Shown here piece by piece: positions 54,201 to 58,463 of a stretch of DNA of 64,000 nt. A program made the translations under genes and the position numbers. Numbering within the stretch: position 1 is the stretch's first letter; every line of letters starts with the position of its first letter. The stretch is from Aphanothece hegewaldii CCALA 016. Lineage in GTDB: Bacteria; Cyanobacteriota; Cyanobacteriia; Cyanobacteriales; Microcystaceae. Below the pieces are notes generated by a model. That model ran no database searches. It saw only the letters and a list, made by a program, of their open reading frames with translations, and had not been told where the DNA came from. The stretch is from positions 45,955 to 109,954 of the forward strand of contig NZ_PXOH01000017.1 of NCBI RefSeq assembly GCF_003007785.1, given 5' to 3'.

Positions 54201-55347
54201 CGGAGTAACATCCTTCTATCACGTTGATGGAATAGGTAGTACAAGAATATTAAGTGATGTTAATGGTCTTGTAACGGATAGTTACAATTATGATGCTTAC
54301 GGTCAGCAAATCCAGTCTACAGGTAATACGGTTAATAATTACCTCTACACGGGCGAACAATTCGACCCGAATTTGGGTGATTACTACCTAAGAGCGAGGT
54401 ATTACAATCCTAGTGTGGGAAGGTTTACAGCCAGAGATCCATTTGAGGGATTAACAAGCGAACCTCTATCTCTAGCTAAGTATCCATATGTTCATAGTAA
54501 TCCTGTCAATTTTACAGATCCGAGCGGTTTGTTTATTCAAGAAACTTCCATTTCTGTAACTATACAAACTCTATTAGCAACGACGGCATATGCTATGCTA
54601 CTTAGACCAATAGGAAAATTTCGAGAATTTGATACAGACGATGCAGTCGTTCCTGGCTATTTGAAAGATCTTAATCATGACGGAGTTAATAAATTTCTTA
54701 AAAACGCTATTACCAATTCCCAGTATCAAGTTGTCAAGAAAAAAGTTCAAGAATGCAATGGAACACAAGGCTCTGGTAACTGCGATCTATTTGGATTTCC
54801 TGTTATTGTTTGGGGTTTAGATCTGCCAGAAATTCACAATCATACTCGTGATGCTATCAGTCAAGGTAAACCATCATTTTTAGCTCGTGCTGCTGAGGTT
54901 AATGAATTCAACAAACTAATATCACCATCAATCTGGTCACGACTACATCCTCAAGGTCTTAAAAAATTATATCCTAGTGGAAAAGAATTTGATGCTAATT
55001 GGTATGACTTTACGCCAGAATGTCCTTGGGATAATAGTAATCCAAAAGCTTCCTATAAAGCTGCGAAAGGACTTGCTTGCGATGAATATCCTTACCACTC
55101 AACTTTACAAGGAGCGTGGATAAATTATAAACAAGGAAACGTTTCTCTAAGACGAGTTGATTTTGCTCAAAATCAGCAACAAGGCGACTGGTTAGCTAAT
55201 TTTTACTACAATGCTGGTGTAGCAAGATTAGATCCTTACTCTAGCTGGTTTGGTGTAAAAACTACTAATAGTATTCCTTCATATTGGATAAATAAATGGG
55301 GGAAAGAATATTCGATGGGCGGTACAAATTTATTCCCTGATTTTTAG
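36205..55347 (+). CDS. Giant RHS polymorphic toxin with NucA/NucB-type DNase tip
   Basis: A 6380-residue protein. Order: unique N-terminus; beta-rich region (about 140-450); three cadherin-type repeats (about 455-755) and further Ig/cadherin-like domains to 1275; 21 PPC-like beta repeats (about 1276-3425) in alternating pairs; a von Willebrand A domain (3600-3800, MIDAS DISGS at D3608); seven cadherin/He_PIG-type repeats (about 3900-4540); RHS start at about 4725 (GELKLGNFQLSFTDLALSVS); YD repeats 4945-6045; RHS core YLRARYYNPSVGRFTARDPF and DPSGLF. The final 270 residues carry a NucA/NucB DNase motif, CDEYPYHST (D6293) and NQQQGDWLANFYYNAG. RHS toxins form a shell that delivers the C-terminal toxin to neighbours. 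ATG 36205 lacks a strong ribosome binding site, and no classical signal peptide is seen, so the export route is open. Confidence 0.85.
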   Translation: MDSAEIFFLDRTLLLVASLPDALNLSNPFGVLLGSEDNSLFKEKHSPHTLAFSDPLYLEDNPFSLEEDKYQENNQKFAIESNLFPRKYSSFNSLSHTLWSQSGLISSNLDPLTGLRQTQISQSLKNNNTPRQSSLNGQLKFAITAEGTVTVNGGSDFDGDPIKPVDDALIHAGAGFTLNGQVILPVQRDAAGKPIVDATGQPILVNQAVTVAAGYQVANVSNNNRYSGLLPPQIVPKQTVNIPDYLTLKTTELNRHIPSGTTEVIFKANSKPLNNVTDWNQNFPTPGTATNPKVVKVTGGGLNIPANVNLNHYVLIIENGDINFNGNGHNLNKVVLVTNNGNINLSNVQATEVTALASNSINMNSGAKFAGSSLLANGSGNITFNGATKTTTDTDALRVISSGQITYNGASNTRGHFLANGTFTFNGNSTLIGSISTKNHIIFNGGVTVIGAANPFDNNAPVDILLNPNTIAENVSVNTIVGNLSTIDPNSGDQHTYAFVPGIGDNDNGAFTLIGNQLQINNSPNFETLNSYSIRVRSTDAGGLSVEKNLTVSITNVNEAPTLITLSNNSVAENSAAWTIIGQLNTTDPDAGENHTYTLINDAGGRFRVVNNQLMVALTGLLDFETLNTYTITVRSTDAGGLSKNQQFTISLTNVNEAPTELTLNSNTIAENSPNNSVIGNLNTSDPDAGDNHTYTLVAGDGDNHNAAFSIVGNQLQLNNSPDYESQSSYKLRVQTTDAGGISLSKAFTINVTNANEAPRLTSTAILGASVGELYTYNITTTDPDAGDFRTISASGLPSWLTLTNNGDGTATLSGTPTEQNLGVNNITLTVTDAGGLNDTQSFNLTVTSALILQENQNFSSFLSQDLVIPSQPSLLKFKVNPLFFDLNDPDSINDAFEVSLLNQAGNSLVHTLGQDSFFNITEGLTAAKAIGTSYDAATQIITVNLVAVAPNQEAKLVFRLVNNDSDTTSYVQIRDIQLIDAPSGTELPTGTNTPSQNGTNLGTPLNLTNLVDVTPSIQLQYQRTTFNDQTNLLYAETAIKNIGSYSISTPLLVTVRNISDPTVQLRNPDGVTLEGIPYYDFSHLVTDGKLNALATSQIGHLVFSNPNQVQFTYDVVVLSVLNQNPVIQTQPDTEIIEGQAYQYDVNAIDPDSDTLTYKLLIAPLGMTINATTGMIDWTTTTASIGNHVIQVEVSDGVGGITQQTYTLSVIEQPPNRPPLFTSNPIVDAYINQLYQYDANAIDPDLDYPLSYNLVIGPNGMTINAGTGQIEWTPPAVVLLGDTVLGRIGMKGENDEFTFSGMKGQKIYFDPLQYSGNEYKWRVDIYSPSGRKIVDNINFLWYQNRLLTLEEDGNYKIIVDTQNEQTGTYGFSLIESSLTDVIPFDTIIQGTLNPGTEDDIFRFTANQGQKLYFDQLSKNGQLGWTLYNEANQVVAENNNFDDLEVDLATTGEYILAIRGYSAFTTKVDYSFTIVTPDLLTQPLTLGNIVTSDISEKGEYDTYTFTGNLGQKIYFDVLNQGNSNATRADLYSPSGQYIFNRWLSQQDSDPITLTEAGQYRLILDSSNDKTDIYSFNLLNISQPSPINLDTDVTGNLNFGQGTYFYQFSGTAGQRLYFDTLTNSNAYWKLYNLANQILDSRAFSDYEYILSNTDTYLIAIQGYSNTPVDYKFRLITPEITTTVLTLGTLTNSNPITAAISEKGEYDTYTFVGNLGQKIYFDVLNEGGSYTTRADLYSPSGQYIFRRWLSQQDSDPITLTEAGQYYLIIDGREENTNNYSFSLLDLSQVSPINLDTDVTGNLNLGQGTYFYQFNGTAGQRLYFDTLTNSNAYWKLYNLANQILDSRAFSDYEYILSNTDTYLIAIQGYSNTPVDYKFRIITPEITTTVLSLGTLTNPNLITAAISEKGEYDTYTFVGNLGQKIYFDVLNEGGFYTTKADLYSPSGQYIFSRWLSQQDSDPITLTEAGQYYLIIDGREENTDNYSFSLLDLSQVNTINLDTDITGKLELGRETDFYKFDGISGQKLFFDSLINATNAYWTIYNLANRVVRNEYITTDFEVTLDTTNTYLLAIRGNNGTPVDYKFNVKQTGIRTPITPIGTPITIGDVISGSLNTQSQVNSYTFSGTVGQQLFYDALGGSLFYLRLYDPTGQEIFTHDIRNDRAPNEGLTLTTNGTYRITVSEYPYSQFTAGNYQFRLLDRTSASIVNLDTDITGTFDNGGEESDTYRLTLTENQYLYFDSSAGNYPNAWILYGPGGQYITGNYPYIYQDRELFVNAGDYWLVMQGNGSSNINYNLRIVTPELNTAPMTIGNTISGSISEAGEQDTYTFTGTVGQQLFYDALGGDYFRLKLFDPTGREIFNTDSRYDRVPYNVLVLSMNGTYRVVVDGDGEATGNYKFRLIDRASSSIVNLDTDIAGTLDNDSLESDTYRFTITESQYLYFDGITGNYPNAWILYGNGGQKITDNDINRDREQWLNPGDYWLVMQGNGSSNSNYNLRIVTPELNTTPMTIGNIVTGSISETGEQDTYTFTGTVGQQLFYDALGGDYLKLRFFDPTGREIFNADSRYDRAPHDGLILNLNGTYRVVVDGDEEATGNYKFRLLDRASANIVNLDTDITGTFDNGGKESDTYRFTITENQYLYFDGITGDYPNAWILYGNSGQYITSKQFYQNYNSSYYNDEERWLSPGEYWLVMQGNSSSNSNYNLRIVTPQKPTTAYQSGTIITNSISEQGEQDTYTFTGTVGQQLFYDALAGSPNITARLYSPTGREICNYDVRSDFGPDNGYTLNETGVYRLIIDGNGDATGNYGFRLFDYSAATTITFNTDLTGTFVNGGKASNTYRFTVAHDQYFYFDGITGDYPNAWILYGNGGQYVTSRQFYQNYNSSYYNDEERWLSPGNYFLVVQGNGATNTNYKLQVVTPELVTLPLTLGNTVNSNLAQAGEQDIYTFTGTVGQQLFYDALIGNLYLKARLYAPSGSLVVDKDTNTDWSPFTLAENGIYRLVIDGYLETTGNYNFILSDLAQSAPLTFDNAITGTLNLGNQVNFYQFTGNTGQRLKFALSTTAWNGANWILYDPNSGIVKSPTANSPDFEATLASNGIYTLAIIGNSNNLVDYTFQVSKLITTPVTNTGLNNIQSGNLSAGQIIDYNFTVNAGTLVLFDSQHPVWDYSSKVQIFNPDGTLVFSNQEARNDRLVWLEQSGNYKLQLYGYYLSSAVNYQFNLLEFPRNFGSPNANYVGIGNVNSGTLNDKAGKVYTFDGIAGQKILLNTIAGSNCSVNLYDYNGRAIFTGINLDWSSDSLPITLTQSGLYYLLVQNNSTVSCDYSFQILDLKTAPDINYGLPYVGSINNGQQSRFFKLKANAGERLYFDSIFSTPSSYWTNYHWKLFDNGNNQLFDTYQSYDTEVVIPTTGEYFLYLQGGENLGQLNYNFKVVRTLKPIADVLLPGTGESSSNNADALGLFPVKIAVKDTQGTTTIQEFKLRLWPSPENGNPVIISTPKTRFALVDQIYQYQLQTIDPDHDHLVYRLLDAPNGAFVNNDSGEILWTPEASIIPGSQFNFQVEVSDKRGGKDIQTFTVEVYNNLGKIQGAVFDDRNNNGYRDTALIEGERPDIVFAIDISGSTGGRSIDWTTTDLETFTQAYYTILDMELATVLALTEQLILQERGNTVKIGLVFWDTEAYLADLNPAESGIQVYTTALADHNNNGILDLKEALNQANGGGGTDFTPGLIAAKGVLDASNGTPNIIFMSDGFGNVDEGVVAELRAAGVKLTAFGIGSNAGIEQLRKIDPNAIKVTDFKELIDIFGGWNFRDSTEPFLENITVYLDLNNNEVLDELEPRQVTKQDNSNSILGESPYYFTFDNLLPGTYTVRQVIPNGTQQTTPKSGSFIDTVTVTGGETFSHLFGLNKISSPPNQNPFFLSQISSFFINVGEIVVEQAFAQDSDADELSYDLPLHPLGMTIDAQTGTLVWKPQREQVGHFNVILRVKDGRGGFALQTFSINVNSVNTPPIFTSTVPENTNAQVGKVFHYQAMALDPDGDTLTYSLVSGAPNGIAINAQTGLITWTPNSSQLGSQEFTVKVFDVQGGEALQKVLLVVKNATSNQAPIIISIPRTQSSVGNRYYYALSATDPDGDLLTYSLATAPAGMTISDGVIIWKPTATQSGEHTIKIRVNDGNLFVEQTYLLTIANQSLNRAPNITSAPNLVTNLEQIYNYNLSGQDPDGDVLFWSLVQAPEGMVIDAQTGALRFSAQSDHIGRHAIIVRLFDNYGAYTTQEYTLTVNGTNTPTNIVSTPITRASLYQTYTYTVVAIDPENSPITYSLGRKPNGMTIDQTGRIQWTPNQTGTYEIDVLISDAVGATTKQTYQLVVGTQIINQAPIITSTPSFRANVGSTYTYQVTASDPDGQALTYQLLEAPQGMTLEATTGLLQWTNPLTGNYQVVVAAFDLEGLGAMQSYQLTAKVNSLPVIGSTPPLQAIVGRVYRYDLIASDPDGGQLTYRLDPSSINKGIVIDSLGRLSWTPTTSNLGTHNITITISDQSGASIEQNFKLDLLADTISPKVSLIASQQPVNKGESVTLIVTATDNIRVKYLNLTLNGQAVIRNANGLYTFTPNQAGQITAIATAIDEAGNQSTAIISLEVLDKSDVTAPVIDLPLLANRTFTAPTEIIGTVTDNNLLYYSLEVAPVGTEDFREIFRGTKTVADGSLGTFDPSLLSNDVYTLRLSATDAGGNTVFIDETVNIEGELKLGNFQLSFTDLALSVSGIPITVTRTYDTLTANERDDFGYGWRLEFRDTNLRTSLGRDRVYEQFGILSKGFKAGDKVYITLPGGLREAYTFQPELDRLGGYLLDLNGNGGLWHPKFVSQSGSKNTLSVSDVLLTLTESGQYAGLAGLLYNPIDPYFSGQYTLTTLEGIIYEIEAATGDLLTATDTNGNQLTFSDAGIESNSGVEVKFGRDAVNRITSITDPMNNVIRYEYDAEGDLVKVTDREDNTTKFEYNNIHAHYLDLIVDPLNRETVRTEYDENGRLKKIIDVNGSDVELVYDLENSVQTVKDVFGNPTTYVYDERGNIVQKVNALGGITKRTFDDNNNLLSITDSLNHTTKYAYDSKGNIISITDSLGNTAYYTYNNFGQVISRTDPLGNTISYTYDSRRNLVSTTNPEGQSVHETTDKFGNTTSIIDALGNVTQFEYDARSNVTRQIDTFGNETIYTYDNNGNQLTETVKVTTPNGLQTLTTNWTYDTEGRVITKTDPAGNVIRQEYDALGNLVAIIEESMSNRRTEYRYDEKNQLIETVYPDGTSERIFYDEAGRKISEIDQAGQITHFIYDALNRLIEIIYPDDTSNDLTDNPRTQTEYNAVGQVVASLDERGNRTEYEYDAAGRRILQRNALTNKTIYTYNAIGSLLTETDALGRTTSYVYDPEGRKVETRFADGTSIKTDYNALGLKIAETNQAGNTTRFTYDVLNRLSEVIHPDNTPNDLSDNPRNKTEYDELGQVIASIDERGNRQEYEYDRVGRLIESRSDCLCRRKIYTYDAAGNRLTETDPLNHTTQFVYDQLNRLIKTQFADGTYTTTTYDLLGRAIASTDQASQTTVFEYDALGQLTAVIDALLQRTEYSYDLTGNLIQIKDANHHSTQYEYDALNRRTDTILSMGQRSTTTYDAVGNVASTTDFNSQTITYQYDALNRMITKQFPDTTAIKYTYTPTGQVKSIFDERGGTTTYDYDVLSRLIERIDPDQQFIRYSYDAASNRTAIITASGTTTYSYDRYNQLQTVTAPNGGIISYTYDKAGNLIQTELPNNTVETRQYDDLNRLVYLENKQVGAEIISSYRYTLDSVGNRLKVEENNTRQVNYTYDALYRLLDEKITDAVAGNRNIDYTYDASGNRLTRNDSAEGLTTYTYDNNDRLLNETLNGQVTSYTYDHNGNTLTRTNSISQTVYNWDYENRLIEAEISTSTGTTQNRYQYNSEGIRIAATVNGQETRYLIDANQAIAQVIEEYNPNGTVQASYVYGRDLISQTRNGVTSFYHVDGIGSTRILSDVNGLVTDSYNYDAYGQQIQSTGNTVNNYLYTGEQFDPNLGDYYLRARYYNPSVGRFTARDPFEGLTSEPLSLAKYPYVHSNPVNFTDPSGLFIQETSISVTIQTLLATTAYAMLLRPIGKFREFDTDDAVVPGYLKDLNHDGVNKFLKNAITNSQYQVVKKKVQECNGTQGSGNCDLFGFPVIVWGLDLPEIHNHTRDAISQGKPSFLARAAEVNEFNKLISPSIWSRLHPQGLKKLYPSGKEFDANWYDFTPECPWDNSNPKASYKAAKGLACDEYPYHSTLQGAWINYKQGNVSLRRVDFAQNQQQGDWLANFYYNAGVARLDPYSSWFGVKTTNSIPSYWINKWGKEYSMGGTNLFPDF
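40660..45240 (+). repeat. Long tandem coding repeats (PPC-like pairs)
   Basis: Three units with a 612-bp period start with ATTAGTGAAAAAGG at 40681, 41293 and 41905 and are nearly identical in DNA over long stretches. A second, related series of about 600-630 bp starts near 43138, 43738, 44362 and 44992. Each unit encodes two beta domains (one with EKGEYDTYTF, one with GTYFYQF or ESDTYRF). Such identity implies recent duplication or gene conversion. Confidence 0.8.
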
Positions 55348-55360
55348 AATTAAATTTAAT

Positions 55361-56539
55361 ATGTCATTACTAACGCAAGCTTTAGAGCAAATCTTAAAGT
55401 GGTCAAGTAAGCACTATCCATTAACAGTAACAAGATTAAATCAAGGTCTTTCCTATGCTGAAATCAAAAGATTAACTAAAGATTGGCCAATTCAACCCCC
55501 AACCGAAATTTATGAACTTTATCAATGGAGAAATGGAGTTGGAGATGGATTCATAACTTGTGAATTCGCTGGTCTATTTGATATCTGGGGATTTTTACCT
55601 CTAGAAAACGTATCTTTGAAAAAGCAACCATCTCCTTATGAGTATGAACTTGAGCCTTTTTATTATTCCTTAAATATATTTTTTAGTTATGAATCTTTTT
55701 TACAAGGTTATCTAGTATTTAATGACAAAGGAGAAACTAATTGGGTTGAATTTGGAGAGGTTATTGATGGATTCTATATAAGAAAAAGTTATTACACTAA
55801 CTTAACTAATATGCTTTTGACCATAGCTGAATCATATAAAAAAGTCCATTTTCAGGATTCTCAAAATAACTGGATAAAAAATGAAGAATTACAAAAAAAA
55901 ATCTGGAATAAATATAATTCTTCTAAAATATCTGAATCTACTTTGACACAATTTATTCAAAAACCATCTTTTTATTGGCTTAATCAATTAATGAGGAATC
56001 ATCTTGATTTCCTTGAGCCTAAAACTCAAGATACTTTAATCCAAATTTTGCAAAAAATCCAACAGAATAGTGAAGATAAAAGAATTATAGAAATGACTAC
56101 AAGAATCCTCGAACAGCCCAGGGAAAATTTTTATCAAAAATTTAATTTGTCTACTTTATTGAAAGAATATTGGAAAATTAGAGAACCTGAAGTATCAGAA
56201 TTTGAGAGATTTTGTTTTTTAGTAGAAAAAGTGAATGTTGAAGAAGATATCAAGCAAATAGACAAAAATCGACGTGAAGAAGATCTTAAAAGAGCAGTAA
56301 TTTTTCTACTATTTATGCTCAAGGCAGCAAATACACTAATTCAAGCTCTGAAGCATAATGACGTAGGAATTCGTAGAGAAGCAGCTTGGGCTTTAGGAGA
56401 AATTAAAGATCTAAAAGCAGTAGATTCTTTGATTGAAACTTTATCTGACAGCGACCAACAGGTAAGACAAGCAGCTAGAGAGGCGTTGACCAAACTAATT
56501 TTAGAAAATCCCGAACTTGAAGACTTAATTCCCTTCTAA
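55361..56539 (+). CDS. SUKH-family immunity protein with HEAT repeats
   Basis: A 392-residue protein starting 13 bases after the giant toxin gene. The N-terminal 150 residues fit the SUKH/SMI1-KNR4 fold: LTVTRLNQGLSYAEIKRLTK, then PPTEIYELYQWRNGVGDGF and LVFNDKGETNWVEFGEV. The middle is helical and unrecognised. The last 60 residues are HEAT-like repeats (LIQALKHNDVGIRREAAWAL, then GEIKDLKAVDSLIETLSDSD). SUKH proteins are the best known immunity proteins for RHS and other polymorphic toxins, including nuclease types, so it is the expected antidote for the DNase tip. The SUKH-HEAT combination is uncommon to me. Confidence 0.8.
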   Translation: MSLLTQALEQILKWSSKHYPLTVTRLNQGLSYAEIKRLTKDWPIQPPTEIYELYQWRNGVGDGFITCEFAGLFDIWGFLPLENVSLKKQPSPYEYELEPFYYSLNIFFSYESFLQGYLVFNDKGETNWVEFGEVIDGFYIRKSYYTNLTNMLLTIAESYKKVHFQDSQNNWIKNEELQKKIWNKYNSSKISESTLTQFIQKPSFYWLNQLMRNHLDFLEPKTQDTLIQILQKIQQNSEDKRIIEMTTRILEQPRENFYQKFNLSTLLKEYWKIREPEVSEFERFCFLVEKVNVEEDIKQIDKNRREEDLKRAVIFLLFMLKAANTLIQALKHNDVGIRREAAWALGEIKDLKAVDSLIETLSDSDQQVRQAAREALTKLILENPELEDLIPF

Positions 56540-56550
56540 AACAAAAAACC

Positions 56551-56772
56551 TCATTTCTTAACATCTCTGTAGAACAAATCTCCCAACGGCTTCTTGAAAT
56601 AGTCACAAATCGTCTCCCAAGTAGAACAGTCAACTCGCTCAAACTGATTCTTAGCAAGTCTTCTGACCGCACCGACACTAATGCCAACGGCTTGTGCGAT
56701 CGTTGAGTAGTTTTCGTCAGCCTCGTCTATCCACTCCTGAAGCCGACAGCGAATATTGTGTTTTTCTGGCAT
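56551..56772 (-). CDS. Xre-type helix-turn-helix regulator
   Basis: A 73-residue protein made up almost entirely of a Cro/CI-type helix-turn-helix: LQEWIDEADENYSTIAQAVG, ISVGAVRRLAKNQFERVDCS, then TWETICDYFKKPLGDLFY. The pattern (TIAQAVGISVGAVRRL...VDCSTWETICDYF) is that of small HTH_26-like plasmid or mobile-element regulators. It is convergent with the SUKH gene (11 bases apart) and divergent from the 80-residue gene; the intergenic region has a promoter-like site, so it may control that gene and itself. Confidence 0.8.
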   Translation of the reverse strand: MPEKHNIRCRLQEWIDEADENYSTIAQAVGISVGAVRRLAKNQFERVDCSTWETICDYFKKPLGDLFYRDVKK

Positions 56773-56825
56773 TAGCTCATCAACTTAACACTTTATTAAA
56801 TTTTACCTAATATTCCCCTAGTTTA

Positions 56826-56860
56826 CTATATCGCTAGTGCATTAGTGTTATAATAGAGAC
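56826..56860 (+). promoter_or_regulatory. Promoter-like site for the 80-residue gene
   Basis: TATAAT at 56849-56854 is preceded by CTAGTGCATTAG (imperfect palindrome) and the repeated TAGTG. The -35 is weak, which would suit a regulated promoter. It lies in the divergent region between the Xre gene and the gene at 56939. Confidence 0.45.
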
Positions 56861-56938
56861 AGCGAGAAAAGCGGTTACGCCTGGGAAGCAACAACCGCCT
56901 TCTCTTACAAACCCTATTAAATTAAAGGTCTTACTTCC

Positions 56939-57181
56939 ATGATGGCACAAAATACGAAGGCCACGCTAATTCAGGCTGATCAACTAACCGAAGGTGATAT
57001 CATCAAGCACTTTACGGGTGATATCTGGAAAGTCATCAGCGAACCCGAATACACCACCACTGGCATCAGCTTTGAGGTGCTGTGCCTAGATGTGGAAACA
57101 CTCCCCAACACGCAAAGGGTCAACTTCGCACCCCAGTGTCAGTGTGAGCTACTCGACCATCAAAGTGTGATAGCAGCTTAG
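56939..57181 (+). CDS. Hypothetical 80-residue protein
   Basis: Starts at ATG 56939 or 56942. The product is strand-rich (LTEGDIIKHFTGDIWKVISE, then GISFEVLCLDVETLPN) with an SH3/KOW-like impression and a C-terminal CQCELL. I have the impression of a small conserved cyanobacterial protein but cannot name it. It is divergent from the Xre regulator and upstream of TnpB. Confidence 0.6.
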   Translation: MMAQNTKATLIQADQLTEGDIIKHFTGDIWKVISEPEYTTTGISFEVLCLDVETLPNTQRVNFAPQCQCELLDHQSVIAA

Positions 57182-57280
57182 GGATGAGGGCGATCGCTAT
57201 CTCTATCAACCCAGCAGCGATCGCTTTCGATGATTGAGATGATTACCTGAAAATTGAGCAAGTTTCTAGCTACTTTGAAG

Positions 57281-58459
57281 ATGTTACTGGGATTTAAGAC
57301 CGAATTGAAGCTTAATGACAAACAGCGAACCCTGCTACTCAAACACGCTGGCACGGCTCGTCATGCTTGGAATTGGGGATTAGGGCTGACCCGACAGATC
57401 TTGGAACATAACAAACAATGTCCTAGCGATGAAAAGATCAAGTTTCCTACAGCTATCGATCTGCACAAATGGCTTGTTGCCTTGGTGAAACCTGAGCATT
57501 CCTGGTATTACGAAGTCTCCAAGTGCGCTCCCCAATTTGCGCTCAGACATCTCAGGAAAGCTTGGGATAGATGTTTTCGGAAAATCGCCAACCCCCCGAA
57601 GTTTAAAAAGAAAGGGAAGGATGATTCATTTAGCTTAGACGGCTCGATTAAAGTTGACCATTTTAAGATTCGAGTTCCCATTATTGGCTGGCTGAAAACT
57701 TATGAAAGATTGCCTCAAAACTATCAACCCAAATTAGTGACAATCAGCCGAAAAGCTGACCGATGGTTTATCAGTTTTAAGATTGAAGTAACAGCAGAAG
57801 TAAGTGCAGGAATTGTTTCTCCAATCGCTGTCGATCTCGGTCTATTACGGTTTGCCACCTTATCGGATAACCGAATCTACGATAGCCCTAGACCTTTGAA
57901 AAATTTAGAGCAGAAATTAGCTCTCCTTCAATGGAGGAATAGAAACAAAGAAAAAGGTTCTAACAACTGGAAGAAAGCACAGGTTAAGATCGCCCGCTTA
58001 CATCTAAAAATTGCCAACATCCGCAAGGACTTCTTACATAAGCTCACGACTCAATTAGCTAAGAACCACAGCGAAATTGTTATTGAGGATCTGAATGTTT
58101 CTGGGATGTTGAAAAATGGGAAATTAGCCAAAGCGATCGCCGATTCGGGATTTTACGAGTTCAGGCGGCAGTTGGAATATAAAACCCAACTGTACGGCTC
58201 AAAGCTAATTCTGGCTGACCGTTGGTTCCCGTCCTCAAAAACCTGTTCAAACTGTGGATTCCATCACCAAGAATTAACTCTAGCCGAGCGTGTGTTTTCC
58301 TGTCCCGCTTGTTCCTGGACCGGCGACAGGGATCTTAACGCCTGCTATAACTTAGTACGGTTAGCTAAACCGGATTTTAAGCCTGTTGGACAAGTAGAAG
58401 CCGACTTCTCTTGGTTGAATCAGGAATTGAACGTCAAATCGACTTTTGGGTTGGTTTGA
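57281..58459 (+). CDS. tnpB: TnpB-type RNA-guided nuclease (IS200/IS605 family)
   Basis: ATG 57281 is preferred to TTG 57254. The 392-residue protein has the TnpB order: N-terminal helix-turn-helix part (KHAGTARHAWNWGLGLTRQI), RuvC I AVDLGL (D185), RuvC II IVIEDLNVSGM (E269), a zinc ribbon with CSNCGFH and CPAC, and RuvC III GDRDLNACYN (D349/D351). All catalytic and zinc residues are present, so it appears active. No TnpA is next to it. TnpB uses a guide RNA overlapping its 3' end, which here would be near 58400-58490. The element sits at the 5' break of an RHS cassette. Confidence 0.88.
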   Translation: MLLGFKTELKLNDKQRTLLLKHAGTARHAWNWGLGLTRQILEHNKQCPSDEKIKFPTAIDLHKWLVALVKPEHSWYYEVSKCAPQFALRHLRKAWDRCFRKIANPPKFKKKGKDDSFSLDGSIKVDHFKIRVPIIGWLKTYERLPQNYQPKLVTISRKADRWFISFKIEVTAEVSAGIVSPIAVDLGLLRFATLSDNRIYDSPRPLKNLEQKLALLQWRNRNKEKGSNNWKKAQVKIARLHLKIANIRKDFLHKLTTQLAKNHSEIVIEDLNVSGMLKNGKLAKAIADSGFYEFRRQLEYKTQLYGSKLILADRWFPSSKTCSNCGFHHQELTLAERVFSCPACSWTGDRDLNACYNLVRLAKPDFKPVGQVEADFSWLNQELNVKSTFGLV

Positions 58460-58463
58460 GTAA

